64,000 nucleotides of DNA from Linderina pennispora (Eukaryota; Kickxellomycota; Kickxellomycetes; Kickxellales; Kickxellaceae): NCBI RefSeq assembly GCF_002104995.1, contig NW_024468250.1, positions 1,612,001-1,676,000 of the forward strand. The letters are read 5' to 3'. The notes beneath the pieces were generated by a model. That model did no database searches. It worked only from the letters and a program-made list of their open reading frames with translations, and was not told the DNA's origin. A program made the translations under genes and the position numbers. Of the stretch, positions 22,333 to 35,720 are shown one piece after another (within the stretch, counting starts at the first letter, position 1; each line of letters opens with the position of its first letter).

Positions 22333-23403
22333 GCGTGCTGTTTTATTTGTTAATTCTTGGTTCTCCTGTACAGTTAATATATCCCCTTTTTCTCTCTAAT
22401 TTGCCCGGATGGAGGTGATATTGGTGTAGCGCTCTAGTTGACAACCCTTATTTTGTGCTCATTTTGCAGTGGCATTCAGCCAATCAGCCCAAGCAAATCT
22501 GCCTGCGGTGGGTCTGGAGATATTTTTGGTGTCTGCCTGCGGAATCCCGGCATGCCATGCATTGACTCTTTGATAAAAATAGCTTATTGTCAATTCACTA
22601 CCCAGCAAACAGCACCAGTATGAAGCAGTGTGGTGTCGACTTTCTTGGATGATATCGACTATTCGCTCTCGCACAACGAAGGATGGATCTAGCATACCTG
22701 CATCGCATTTCAGGTTGATGTTACCAAAAAAAAGATATAAATACATAGCAATACATGTCGTTCAAAGGGGAGCATTCATATCGCAGGATATCTGGTCAGT
22801 GCTTGCAGCTATTTGGTGTCACTTGAAAGTATTTGAAAGACCAGTACATCCCACCGTGCACTCGATAATTGCAGACCTGTTCATCTCGTGTCTGTGCATC
22901 GCATTTTTAAGCGCATTTAAAGTTTCCTGATATTGGCTCTAGTGGTGGCTCAGGCAATTACCATTTTATTAAGTACATCTGAGCCACAATATAGCGGTAT
23001 GACCATATATACAATGGCCAGTTTTGGGCATATCAACAAAGGTAGATATCGATGATAATTTTCATATGCATTGCCTCCGAATTTGCGGAAAAATAACCTT
23101 AGCCTGTACTTGCAAATTTTTGCCCTGGAAAGGACGCCAAGACAACTGCCAACTGCTGATCTCCCATATAAGGAAGAAAATCAGCCTAAGTGAGATCCTG
23201 ACCCTGAGTTGCTTCCAACCTGACAAGCCATCTCTTCTCCACACTATTTTTGCCTTGCCTACTTGTCTACTTGTCTACTTGTCTACTTGTCTACTTGTCT
23301 ACTTGTCTACTTGTCTACTTGTCTTTTCTACACCACAATTCCTCGCCTTTTCTCTCCTACATTTTCATATTTTTACACCCACACTTCCAATCAGCTACCC
23401 CCT
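22333..23403. other. Intergenic, no gene seen apart from an 8-bp tandem repeat
   Basis: A/T-rich 3' flank of the small gene and promoter region of the USP7-like gene. No ORF with family features. The ACTTGTCT repeat at 23261-23324 is listed separately. Confidence 0.4.
23261..23324. repeat. 8-bp tandem repeat, unit ACTTGTCT, eight perfect copies
   Basis: Eight uninterrupted copies lie 80-143 bp upstream of the USP7-like ATG, in its promoter or 5' UTR. The array can be read as a Leu/Tyr/Ser-rich ORF, but that is a by-product of the repeat. Confidence 0.9.
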
Positions 23404-26142
23404 ATGGACAACAGAAACCCAGTAGCCGATGCCCTGGACGCGCCACCAGCATACGACGACGTAATCTCAGAGTCAGCGTCTAGTGTGCCCCAGAGTGCAA
23501 CCACTGTCCCTGACGTCCTGGACTTGTATATTAACCCGTTCAAGAGAATCTCCCCTGCAGAAAGTAGGTAGACTGGGTAAACCACATCTGCACCAACTGT
23601 CGCCGCCCTCTGTGTTCTTCTGCTGCTGGCCTTGCTAATACCTGGCTATATAGACGAGCAAACTATCTCTGAGTATGTTCCACTGTTCGGCGGGCTGAAG
23701 GAAGAAGGACATGGTGTGTTCCACTGGGAAATTGATAGCTGGTCAGAGCTATCGAGTCGGGAATCCAGCGAGGAGTTTACGGTCGCTGGCTGGCCATGGA
23801 GACTGGTCGTGTGCCCACAAGGGATATCAAACGAGAGCTACACCTCGTTATACCTAGCCTCCCAGCACAGTAAGGACTCATACGAAGACTGGCATGCATG
23901 TATCTATTTTTGTCTTGTCATGTCCAATTCACACGACCCTTCTGTCAAATGGAGTGAGGTGTTTCAGTATCGAGTCACGCCAGACATGCGGTCTCCAGGG
24001 CTGCGGAAACTACATCGAGGTATCAAAGCTCCACGGCCTCTTCGGCAGCAATGAGCGTAGCATCATCGATGATGACACTGTGCGCATCAGTGCTTATATC
24101 CGAGTCATCGAGGATAGGAACGGCCTTTTGTGGGACGATTTGACAAAGCGCAACCTGTATCCGTTGACGGGGTATGCAGGTCTTGGGTACCAGCCCAGAT
24201 ATCCCTATATGAACCCGCTGGTGCAGTCATTCTACCATATGCAAGTGCTGCGAGAGACTATCAGCCTGATTCCCACGTACGACAGCACCCCGTCGCAATC
24301 CCTGGAGTGTGCACTGCAGCAGCTTTTCATGCAGCTCGAGTCCAGTGGTGCCACTGCCAACACCCATGATCTTACTTGTGCTCTGCGCAAATGCGGTATT
24401 GAAGGTGTCAGGACTGCAGGGCGTTCGTGAATTTTACAGTGCGGTGCGCGAGGAGCTGACTGGTGCTATGGTCAACACGGCTGCAGTTGGAGCTATAGAG
24501 ACGCTCTTCAGTGGGCGTAAGCGCACGAGTATTGTATACCCAGACACCAGCTACACTGCGTCGAATACTGAGGACTTTTGCGATATCACCATCAACGTAA
24601 ATGATTTCGGTTCGCTGTACGAAGGGCTAGTTGATATCTGCACGCGACAGCCGTTAGCCAGCGACGAAGATGTGGGCAGCCCCCACGATGAAACCAACGG
24701 TGCATACCAGAGAACTACGTTTGACTTGTTCCCGCCTGTGCTCCACATCCACCTCGACCGATTCCACTGCAACCCTGGCTCCAAGGATATAGTCGAATCG
24801 CGTAAAAAGTTTGACTATCCAGGGTCCATCGATCTGGCGGAATTCCTGACCGACAGTTCTGGCCACCCAGGGACATCCCAGTATGCACTGTACGGCGCCT
24901 ACTTCAGTGGAATGACAGCACTTGAGGAGACCACTAGCTATTGTTACCTGAGCCCAGAGTCTCCTTCCAAGTGGGTGTGCTTCAAGGACGATCTCGTATA
25001 CCCGGTGGCAGAACCTGATGTCTTTTGCTACGACCATGAACGATGCCCAATCCCGGTTTGCTCTGAACGGCATGTCTCTCAGGCCAGCCCCGCAGAAGAC
25101 GTACATCATGCTTGTCTATATTCGCTGCGACATGCGTGATCTGGTGTTAAATAGTGACAACATCTGGGCGCTAAACGAGATGCTGTCGTATGAGAGGGAG
25201 AAAGTTGATGAGATGCGTAGAGATCTCGAAGAGGTTCAACAGGATGGAGCAGATAGAAAGACAGAATGCTATACTGGCCGTTGAGGCTTCTGTGGCCGGT
25301 CGAGGCCTGCTGGGCAGTCGCCCCAAGTTGCAGTTCGAGTCATTCGTGGAAAGCACGTCAGAGATCACCAAGGGTTTGACCTGTACAATTTCGACAACTT
25401 GCATCCAAACCCAAACAAGCCTGTGTTTGACATTGACCTGCCACGCGAGTTCAGCCTCACAGAACTCAAGGATCTATACATTGATTGCGCTGGACTCAGT
25501 GCCATGCCCACCAGGCTGTGGTTCATGCAGGTGAGAGTCAACGGCACACTACGACTCTCTCATGCCATTGACGATACCAGCGAGAGGACACTCGATGAAT
25601 TGCTCCGCTCCTACCCGTCACTGCCAGACACCGCACACTTTTACTGTGAAGAGGATGTAGCCAAGCCGCCACGGTCATTTTCCCTGTTTGGTAAGCCGCC
25701 GGTCGAGCATCTAATTCACTTCAAGTACTACGACGTGCTGACAGACAGTATGAAAAACATCGGGCTCACATATTTCCAGTCCAACAAGTCACTGAAGTCT
25801 GTATTGCCCAACCTGCGGCAGCGTGCCCAACTTGCATCAGACACCCCGCTTTTGCTGTTTGAGGAAGAAGGGCCCAACCGGATCCGCCAGCTGGACCCGA
25901 GCTGGACGCTGAGGTTCTCAGGACTGAGTACCGGTGACATTATCTGCTTCCAGGTCAGACCCGATGGCTACAAGGGCATAATGAATTTCCCAGACAATAT
26001 CCCCCGATCTGTACCCGGGTTCTTCAAGCGCAAGGTAGTGGAGTTTGGAATCCAGCAGCAGGACCAGAGCGTAAGCATCTTCGGTATTTTGAAGTACAGT
26101 GTGTATCGCCGCAGCAGACACTTTGCACGTCTACCAGCCTGA
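23404..26142 (+). CDS. USP7/Ubp15-like protein lacking catalytic Cys and His (pseudo-deubiquitinase), several frame breaks, truncated C-terminus
   Basis: Layout follows USP7: N-terminal tail with PPAY (residues 15-18), MATH/TRAF domain (GVFHWEIDSWSEL to WSEVFQYRV), USP domain (about 24160-25020), linker MLVYIRCDMRDLVLNS, and UBL repeats (PREFSLTELKDLYIDCAGLS; HLIHFKYYDVLTDSMK; DTPLLLFEEEGPN with GDIICFQ). Intron 23564-23653 joins SPAEN to EQTISEYVP. In the Cys box, USP7 NQGATCYMNSLLQ reads YQPRYPYMNPLVQ here, in an unbroken frame: Cys becomes Pro. In the His box GGHYVVYLNP reads TTSYCYLSP: His is lost. An Asp-containing KWVCFKDDLV remains. Frame shifts occur near 23990, 24400, 25060, 25260 and 25370. 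It stops about 200 residues short of USP7, without the last UBLs and activating tail. Non-catalytic scaffold or decaying paralogue. Confidence 0.8.
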
Positions 26143-27258
26143 ATTGCTGGGTGGGTAATAGAAGTTTGGTTTTCACTGCTGGCATTGCCATACTAGCAAA
26201 ATGGTACCAGAAAAACTCTGCGGAATGGTCACGCAGTTGTCTGTTCTTGGCCGATCTTTGTAATTCTGCCACGACATGGCGCAAACTGTGTTTTTGTGTC
26301 CATAGTGCAGACTCGTTTAACGTGTCTTTTTTGAATGGGCCATTGCACCCAGCAGGAAAATGCAAGGTATTAAGAGCCAATTCAGCCTGCTCGTGGTACG
26401 TGCTGTATTGCCAAAATCCATATGAAAATTTATGCTGGCTTATGCGGCTAATGCCACCAAGGCGCATTCTGAGATTAGGCTCCCAGCTGGCGTTCTTGGC
26501 TTACCTTTACAGTGTATGCCGCATTGCTGGGCCGGCGTTGAGCCATCTCAGGTATTTTTCGACTAGGGAAGGCTACTATCCCTTGTCTTGACAAAAAAGG
26601 AGTCAGTGCTGCAACCTCTGCGTCTGTAATGGTAGTCCAGTGACAACCTTTTGCTCCGCCACGCAGCGAAAACCCGCGCATGTTCCGGGCATTGGATCTA
26701 ACGGCGCATACCGAAATGGACAGCAGCGGGTGTAGTCTGCCATGTCCATCACATTCAAGCAGGCAACCTCACGCAATTCTCCACTCGTATTTTCTGGCGC
26801 GGTGAAGTACTGTAGTACTGTAAAGACGCCCCGGAGGAGCAGAAGAATCGGGTGAAAACGTGCGGCCAAATATAGAACATTGATGTTGAGAATGAGTGTA
26901 GAGGCGTACAATCCAGGCAAGCCCAGGCCCGGATACGGAGTAGCACGATGCTGCTTGTCGGTCAGCGCCTCGTCTCCCCAACGGGCAATTGGTTGAGGTA
27001 GGTTGGTTGCCATTTGAATTGGATCGGCGCACAACCCGATTGGTTTTTTTCTCACGATTGCAGGGCAGCGCTGGATGTGCATCACTCGGTGTCGCCGTCT
27101 CAAGTATAAAAGGGGGGGGTGTGGACGGCTCAGCAGCGGAGCTGACCAAATTGTCAGAATATCAGCAAAAAACCACTCCCGTCGCCTCGATTTTTCCACA
27201 GGCCAACAAGCTACTATCATCTCACTCTGCCAGCAATCTAATCCTCATCATCTTCACC
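26143..27258. other. Intergenic, no convincing gene
   Basis: ORFs at 26151-26591 (+) and 26603-27220 (-) show no family features. A TATAAAA followed by a G run lies at about 27103-27118, upstream of the small gene at 27259. Confidence 0.4.
27103..27110 (+). promoter_or_regulatory. TATA box of the small gene at 27259
   Basis: GTATAAAA about 155 bp upstream of the ATG, followed directly by a G-rich run. Confidence 0.5.
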
Positions 27259-27456
27259 ATGGTTTCCTCCTCGAACTCGTCTACCTCCATCGGCAGCGGC
27301 CACCGGCGCAGCATGGTTGCAGCCGCTATGCGCAAAATGTTCTCGGTCACGTCCCCTGCTGCTGTCTCGATGCATGGGTTCTATCCCTGCACCTCACCTA
27401 CTGTGCGCGCCTGTGCGCACCCGCGACCATATGTCACCACGCAGCTGGGGCGATGA
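27259..27456 (+). CDS. Small hypothetical protein, 65 residues (possibly 74 after a frame correction)
   Basis: Not recognised. MVSSSNSSTSIGSGHRRSMV in good context (TTCACC ATGG), Ser-rich then basic. An alternative ending in another frame, HMSPRSWGDDEQTLCNFE with TGA at 27481-27483, carries a W-DD-TL block like that of the small gene at 21991; one base change near 27410 would connect it. Strong TATA upstream. Low confidence. Confidence 0.35.
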   Translation: MVSSSNSSTSIGSGHRRSMVAAAMRKMFSVTSPAAVSMHGFYPCTSPTVRACAHPRPYVTTQLGR

Positions 27457-27534
27457 TGAGCAGACGCTCTGCAACTTTGAGTGAATACGGAAACATGGCA
27501 CGTCCTCTCTTCGAAAGCACCAACTTATATGTTA

Positions 27535-27879
27535 TCTTTTTCATCTGTATACTTTCCGTTAGCACCACACATCCTGAATCCAATCAACCTCGTTAATAGA
27601 CATATTTTTAACATTTTAATATGCTCGGTATGCTTTGTGCTGGAGGCACGATTTGATATCAATGTGGTTGTCGACTGGCTCGAGAATCACATTTGGTTCC
27701 AGAGATTGCCACCTCTGGGCGCTACTTTTGTGCGCCAGGCAAAGGATACATTAGTCGCCGCCCAGCTTACAGGTAATGGACCACTTCTCACATCTTGGAT
27801 ACTGTATAGTTTAATAAACGGCGTGCGGAGCGGCCATTTGGAAAAATTTTTACAGACAGGAGTCCTGCTATACATGTAG
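27535..27879 (+). CDS. Possible gene fragment, unrecognised
   Basis: The open frame ends with a protein-like block, RFDINVVVDWLENHIWFQ through RQAKDTLVAAQLTGNGPLLT to NGVRSGHLEKF, stop at 27877-27879. The N-terminal part is A/T-rich and less convincing, so this may be one exon or a remnant. It overlaps no other gene and converges with the ABC transporter. No family recognised. Confidence 0.25.
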   Translation, partial: SFSSVYFPLAPHILNPINLVNRHIFNILICSVCFVLEARFDINVVVDWLENHIWFQRLPPLGATFVRQAKDTLVAAQLTGNGPLLTSWILYSLINGVRSGHLEKFLQTGVLLYM

Positions 27880-27988
27880 TTTGCGCAAGGACACTAAGCC
27901 GCAGAACTCCTAGTTAGAACATGCAGTGTATTTATAAAATTTTGCTTTCTATATGAAAAATGGCACTTGTGGTGTCATCTTTTTGGCT

Positions 27989-29982
27989 TTAGATCCACAG
28001 ATACCGAGGTTTTGTCATCCACCTGAGCAGACAGTACGCGACAGCATAAAAAGCGAACCCAAGCACAAGATTCAGCAGCTGTGCTTTCGAAGATCGGCTG
28101 CTGGGCCAGCCCGTACGTGTCAATGACATCCTTACCAGAGGAATAGCAAATGGCTGAGCTATCGCCGCAGGTGAATTCGAGCCCATTGAACTCGTTTTGC
28201 ATAAAGCCCGGAGTAGGCATAATAATACATGCAGATATACTTTAGCCATCTCAGCACAGGCGTAATCGCATTGGCGTTTGACAGATTGCCAGGCGAACAG
28301 CATGAGCGTGGCCAAAGCAACAGGGGCAATGATATGTGCAACCTCGAGACTGCGCACCATCATGGCAACCATGAAGGCAAAGCCAAGAGACGTCCAAAAG
28401 CAGGGCCGACAGGATGCCGAGGCCGATAAAGTACTTGTGCGCGACATACTGGAAGTGCGCGATGAAATAAATGCCCGTATACATGACGAAGTACGGGATA
28501 AACACAAGCGGGAAGAAGCTGAGCGATTTGGCAATGAAGAAACTCGACATGCGGTACGTACCACCAGAGCGCTCACGCATCAGAACGTCGCGGCCAGTCA
28601 TAATCACAGTCATCACAGGGATGACCACAGGGAATGTGCTCTGCACAGTCAGGGCGAACAGAGCACCAATGCGATTCTGCACGGACGACTGCGAGTTGTC
28701 AAGCTGGAAGAACACGAAGCCGATAAAGACCATCATTACCAGACACTCGGCAAACAGGCCAAAGACCAGCGCCGAGTTGCGCGTGCACAGGAGCCAGTCA
28801 CGCTTCAACAGGACTCACCACCTCGTCGATCCACCTGTTCATCGGGGGCGGTTCGAAGGTAGCAAGGTACGCAGCCTCACCGGTCATATCGCGCACATTG
28901 CTGCTGCTGCTAGCTGCTGGAGCTGCTGCTGCTCACAACAACCTCTTGCAGCGGCTGCACCGGCACTGCCAGGTTTGGTCTTTTCCTGAATAGTCCGTCA
29001 GGTCGTTAGTGGTAGCTGCAGACGCAAACGACTTGTTCAGGAGCAGTTCCGATGTGTTGACTACCTTGCCGCTGGCGCGGAACTCGGCAAACGACTCGAC
29101 CAGGTGCTGCACCCGGCGCTCGCTCTCCTGCATAGCCTCGTCGGAGACAAAATCAATGGTCATCAGGATCGATGAAGAAGTTGGCAGGGTTCGGGTTGGT
29201 ACATGGGTATCCGAGCGACTCAAAGTACGACAGGGCATCCTTGGCTGGGCCCATATAGACGAGCTTTCCTTGGGCCAGCAGAATCAGCTTGTCGAAGCGC
29301 GCAACCATCTCGGTGCTGGGCTGGTGAATGGTCATCAGGGTGCAGAGCTGGCGCTGCTGCGCCATCTCCTTGGCCAAGGCGACGACCATTTCGGCCGATG
29401 ACGAATCGAGACCAGACGACGGCTCATCAAGCACCAGCAGCTTCGGATCGGTAACCATCTCGACGCCAATGCTGACGCGCTTGCGCTCACCGCCTGAAAC
29501 ACCGCGCTGGCCGTACCCGCCAATCTTTGTGTCCTTGACATGCGACAGCCTCAGCTGCCGCAGAGTCTCGGCGACTCGCCGCTGCTTATCCAGCCTCTGT
29601 GTACTGGATGTTCGGCAGCCGCAGGTGAGCTGACGCCATCAGTGTCTCTTCGACAGACAGCGACGCAAACATCAGATCGTCCTGCTCGACAAACGCCAGC
29701 ATGCGCTTTGTAGGTGTGCGGGTTGCGCTTGTGGCCGTTGAACTTGATGTCGCCATACAGCCTGCCGCCCTGTACGCGGCCGGCCAGGACGTTAAGGAGC
29801 GTGGTCTTGCCGGCTCCTGAGGACCCCATGATTGCAACCAGCTCGCCGGCATAGACCTGGCCAGAAATATTGTGTAGCAGCTGTCGCGTGCCGTCCTTGG
29901 TCTTAACCTCGTAGTTCAGGTTGTCCCAGCTGAGGATCGGCGTCCGTGCGTGTGGCTTGCTCTCCATATCATCCACTGTCAT
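27989..29982 (-). CDS. ABCG (WHITE-type) half-size ABC transporter, several frame breaks
   Basis: N-terminal nucleotide-binding domain then a membrane domain, ~650 codons, the usual half-transporter size. Start [20 protein letters not shown]. Walker [17 protein letters not shown] (about 29815), Q-loop [20 protein letters not shown], signature [16 protein letters not shown], Walker [15 protein letters not shown] and switch LMTIHQPS are all present. The membrane domain includes [40 protein letters not shown] and [20 protein letters not shown], ending in a last TM before KPRYLWI. Frame changes occur near 29710, 29590, 29160, 28990, 28810, 28410 and 28210. A GCT/GCA-rich stretch at about 28900-28940 encodes a linker. 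Motifs are intact in every block, so the breaks may be sequence errors. Substrate unknown. Confidence 0.8.
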
Positions 29983-31357
29983 GCTTAGTATTTCGAGAAA
30001 AATAAAAGCAAAATAATGCCGAGACTAAAGGTCCAATATGTGTATGGGGAAGAGGAAATAGCAATAATTCTAGTCGCAGCTGTGGAAACGGGTCCTGTAC
30101 GCTCGTTTATATACGCGGGCAAGCGAGCCCAAAGGAATTGGCCATGGGGAGCACAGAAAAAAGGGGCATTGGCAAATCTCGGTCTTCAGAATTTCCTCTT
30201 CTTTCGGCCATCTTCGGCCATCGCTGTAGGCTGAACGGAAAGTACCCAACACCAGCGCAAAGAGCAAACATCCAGTGAATCAAGTCGCATTGGGAGCTTT
30301 AGTGGGCATTCGCTCAAATCTCCGTTACAGCTTGTTTCATAGGAGAAGCGTAGATCAGTGCATCGTGTCTTCTTTTTTTCCGATGTTCCGAGGCGCGTAC
30401 TCCCTGCTTTGTGTGGGACCCGTGGAGCCCGCTGACCCTAGTTCATTGGGGGCGCAGTTCATCCTGCATTCAGATGATTATGTCGACTAAATGGAGCTGG
30501 ATATTCCTCGTCACCTCATCATTTCAGATGGGCAGGCTGTGTGCGGAATAAAAAAGGACAATGAGCCACGCAATGTGTCCCTAGAGCCGCTTCTACAGCT
30601 GATTTGGAAGAGCTCAGTATGGATCCTCAAACAAGAAAAATTCGCGCCAAAGACCAGAGTATCTCCCGTCTGTACGATCTTGCAGACAGCCGTAGATCAT
30701 TGGGCATATGTCATTCTGCAGTTGTGGCACTGGAGTACAGGAACGATGGCCATGGCCAAAGGACCTCGTGTGTATGGTGTGACGCCCTGCTCTCGCACCG
30801 AGTAAAAGGTACGGCGGATCACTAGGTTGCGGGCTAACCTCCCCCCCCCCCCCGAATGCCGAAGTATATGAAAACTGCGAGATGGACAATGGTTGCATGC
30901 TCGTGTCTTGGCGTGACTATCAAGGAATGTTCTGTGGCCCAAAGTCCCCGCGCTCACAGACATGCCATTGTCCTGGGTTTGTGTGGAAATGGCCGCGGCT
31001 GGTGCGGGGGTTTGGGCAAATGGGCTGCTCGAGCTGGAGGGGATCATCTGGCGTCGCTGCTGGGCTGGCATGTCCCAGCAATGACCTCGGACAATAGACC
31101 GCATATTCCCCATATTGGGACATTTTGCCTTGCTCTGGGCACGGTCCAGCAGCAGCGGGTGGTGCTGATCTGCCCTATAATTTAGTCAAATCATGCGGCG
31201 GCCTGGCTGCTGATGCTGCTCGGAGAAATTGTTTGGGCTGGGAGAGATAACCAGCAGTCGGAGAGAAAAAGGGCAGGCCAGCATCTGCTTGTGTCTTTAT
31301 CTCTCCCATTTCGACATTTTTCCACACCTCAATTTCTGCAAAGGATTTGCTTACAAA
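29983..31357. other. Divergent intergenic region between ABCG and KGD4
   Basis: About 1.4 kb with no convincing ORF. Contains a 13-base C run at 30841-30853 and T-rich stretches near the KGD4 start. Confidence 0.4.
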
Positions 31358-31597
31358 ATGAAGGCTTCACTCGTTAGACAGGCGGCTGCACAGTACAAAT
31401 GGCACCGGCACGTCCCCCTGATAAAGTTCCTCGGTCCCCGCAAGACGCTCTGGGCGAAGCAGCAGGAAGCTGCCCCGGCTGCTGGCAACGTGCAGGAGGC
31501 GATTAACTTTTGGGAGCTGCCTGCACGCTACCGGCCGTCACCGCTGACGGAGCTCGAAATCGAGGCCATCGAGTCGGGCGGCGCGTCACTCATGTAG
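31358..31597 (+). CDS. KGD4: Alpha-ketoglutarate dehydrogenase subunit 4 / MRPS36-Ymr31 family adaptor
   Basis: 79-residue mitochondrial protein. Family hallmarks: VPLIKFLGPRK near the N-terminus and a C-terminal ELPARYRPSPLTELEIEAIE followed by SGGA. Kgd4 (MRPS36, formerly named a ribosomal protein) bridges dihydrolipoamide dehydrogenase (E3) to the E1-E2 core of the 2-oxoglutarate dehydrogenase complex. The start is taken at 31358 (ACAAA ATG AAG), giving a short amphipathic basic N-terminus (MKASLVRQAAAQYKWHR) that fits an import signal; an in-frame Met at 31229 would add an unlikely Cys/Leu-rich leader. Its 3' end is only 67 bp from the end of the convergent E3 gene. Confidence 0.85.
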   Translation: MKASLVRQAAAQYKWHRHVPLIKFLGPRKTLWAKQQEAAPAAGNVQEAINFWELPARYRPSPLTELEIEAIESGGASLM

Positions 31598-31664
31598 AAA
31601 ACAGCTGAGCCCAATAGAATAAAAAGGATGTGTAGAAAAAGGAATTTAATGTAGAGGTGGATTT

Positions 31665-33556
<1,892 letters not shown>

Positions 33557-33958
33557 GGTTTTATCTGTGAAAGGTTGATTCTCTACGAAAGAGTAAGAAA
33601 TAGAGGCAAAGAAGAAAGGTGTGCGGAGATAAAAAGGCAGTCTGCTGCCGAAAAAAGCTGGGCTGTGGCCAGCACATTATATTCGCCACACCAGCTGCCT
33701 CGTCGATTTTTGATCCATGGCTCGCGGCCTAGCGCGGTGGCGAACGGGTAGCAGGCAAATTGCCGCGCCTGGCAAAAATAAAATCCCTCTTAGTGTAAGG
33801 AGCTAACTGGCCGCCCACAGCCCTAGGATATTTGGACGAAAATTCCGCGTATGCGGAGCCTGTAGAGCGGATAAAACCTGGAGCCATGGTTTTTCCAGCG
33901 GCAATATATACATGCGAAAGCCTGTTTGTTGATTATGAAATGCTCTGGATATAGAAAC

Positions 33959-35720
33959 TTAGTGGTGGAACAGGCGCAGGTTGGTGTGCGCCAGGACCAT
34001 GTTGTAGGCATCGGCAGTATCGATGACCACGTTGTCCATGACACTGCCCGACGGTGCAGCAACATAGTCGACGCCCGAGCGGTGGGCGCGGTGGATGTTG
34101 TCCGAGAACGGGAAGAAGGCATCCGACGACACAACGACGCCGCCCAGCTTCTGCATGTGCTCCTTGCGCTCCTCGGCAGTCAGCAGCTCGGGCACACGGG
34201 CAAAGTTGGCCTCCCACTGCTCCAGCTCGACGCCCTCGCCGGTCTGGTTGGTCACGTACAGATCGATGGCGTTGGACTTGTCGGCGCGCTTGGCCGAGGC
34301 CGCAAACTGCATGCCCAACACCTTCGGGTGATGGCGCAGCCACCAGTTATCAGCCTTGTCGCCTGCCAGGCGCGTGCAGTGGATGCGCGACTGTTGGCCC
34401 GCGCCCAGACCGACCACCATGCCGTTCTTGGCATAGCAGACCGAGTTGGATTGCGTGTACTTGAGGGCAATCGTGGCCACAGCCAGATCGCGCTTGGCAG
34501 CCTCAGTCAGGTCCTTGTTCTTGCTGACGACGTTGGCAAACAGCTCAGGGAGTGATCTTGGCGTCGTTGCGGCGCTGCTGCATCGACAGACCATACACCT
34601 GGCGGGTCTCGAGCTCCGACGGCTCGTACGCCGGATCCATCTGCAGCACGCAGTACTTGCCGCCCTTCTTCTTCTGCAGGATGGCCAGCGCCTCGGGCTC
34701 GTAGCCCGGCGCAATCACACCATCGGAAACCTCACGGGAGATGATCTTGGCCGTGGCCACATCGCACACGTCGCTGAGCGCCGCCCAGTCGCCAAACGAC
34801 GACATGCGGTCGGCACCGCGGGCACGCGCGTAGGCAGTGGCCAGGGGCGTCAGATCGATGTTCTCGACCATGTACACCTGCTTCTCGACCTCCGACAGCG
34901 GCACGCCAACGGCAGCGCCAGCGGGCGACACGTGCTTGAACGACGCAGCAGCCGGCAGACCCAGCGCCTGCTTCAGCTCCTTGACCAGCGGCCACGAGTT
35001 GAGCGCATCCAGCAGGTTGATGTAGCCCGGCGAGCCGTTTAGCACCTTGATCGGCAGCTCGCCTTCGGTGACAAACACCTGGGCCGGCTTCTGGTGCGGG
35101 TTGGCACCATAGCGCAGCGGCAGCTGCGACGCACCCTGCGAGTACTGCTGACGGAAGTAGTCGGAGATGGCCGTGTCGTAGTCGGCTGTGTGGTTAAATG
35201 CCTTGAGCGCAAAGCGCTGGCGCGTAGCCTCAGTGACGCCGCCAGCCTTGATCTCCTTCAGCAGCTGCGGGTAGTCGGTCGGGTCGCACACGATGCTGAC
35301 GCGCGCGTGGTTCTTGGCCGCTGCACGCAGCAGAGTCACACCGCCAATGTCGATCTCCTCAACCGCCTCCGGGATGGTCACGCCCTCGCGAGCCACAGTG
35401 TCCTTGAATGGGTACAGGTTGCAGAATACATAGGTGATCTTGCTGATCGCCTGAGCCGCCAGATCCGCCTCGTCGCTGGCAATGTCCCGCGCAAGAATAC
35501 CGCCGTGCACAGCCGGATGCAGCGTCTTGACACGCCCACCGAGCATCTCGGGGGCCTTGGTGATGTCCGAGACATCCTTGACCGGGAGTCCGGCCTCGCG
35601 GATCTGCTTGGACGTGCCACCCGAGGCGACCAGCTCGATACCAAGCGAGCTCAGCTCCTTGGCCAGATCAAGAAGGCCGGTCTTGTCGTACACAGAGAGA
35701 AGAGCAATGGGCTTGGACAT
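33959..35720 (-). CDS. ADE17: Bifunctional AICAR transformylase / IMP cyclohydrolase (PurH), one apparent frameshift
   Basis: Catalyses the last two steps of IMP synthesis; cytosolic. N-terminal MGS-like IMP cyclohydrolase domain: [54 protein letters not shown]. Transformylase domain: [41 protein letters not shown], then [20 protein letters not shown] and [14 protein letters not shown]. One extra C near 34555 (ACTCCCTGA) causes a false stop; dropping it joins NDAKITP to [11 protein letters not shown]. Corrected length ~586 residues, close to yeast Ade16/Ade17 (about 590). Ends LRLFHH at 33959. Yeast has two paralogues, so the symbol is by homology only. Confidence 0.95.

Noticed and set aside
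23261-23324. CRISPR-like short repeats
   Set aside because: Units are 8 bp and directly adjacent with no spacers; a minisatellite in a eukaryotic genome.
23250-23403. N-terminal extension of the USP7-like protein through the tandem repeat
   Set aside because: The frame is open only because an 8-bp repeat cycles through Leu/Tyr/Ser codons; the ATG at 23404 starts sequence of normal composition.
26603-27220. 205-codon minus-strand ORF
   Set aside because: Covers the TATA box and promoter of the small gene at 27259 and has no family features.
30841-30853. 13-base C run
   Set aside because: Simple homopolymer in intergenic DNA; its length is not reliable in this sequence and no function is supported.
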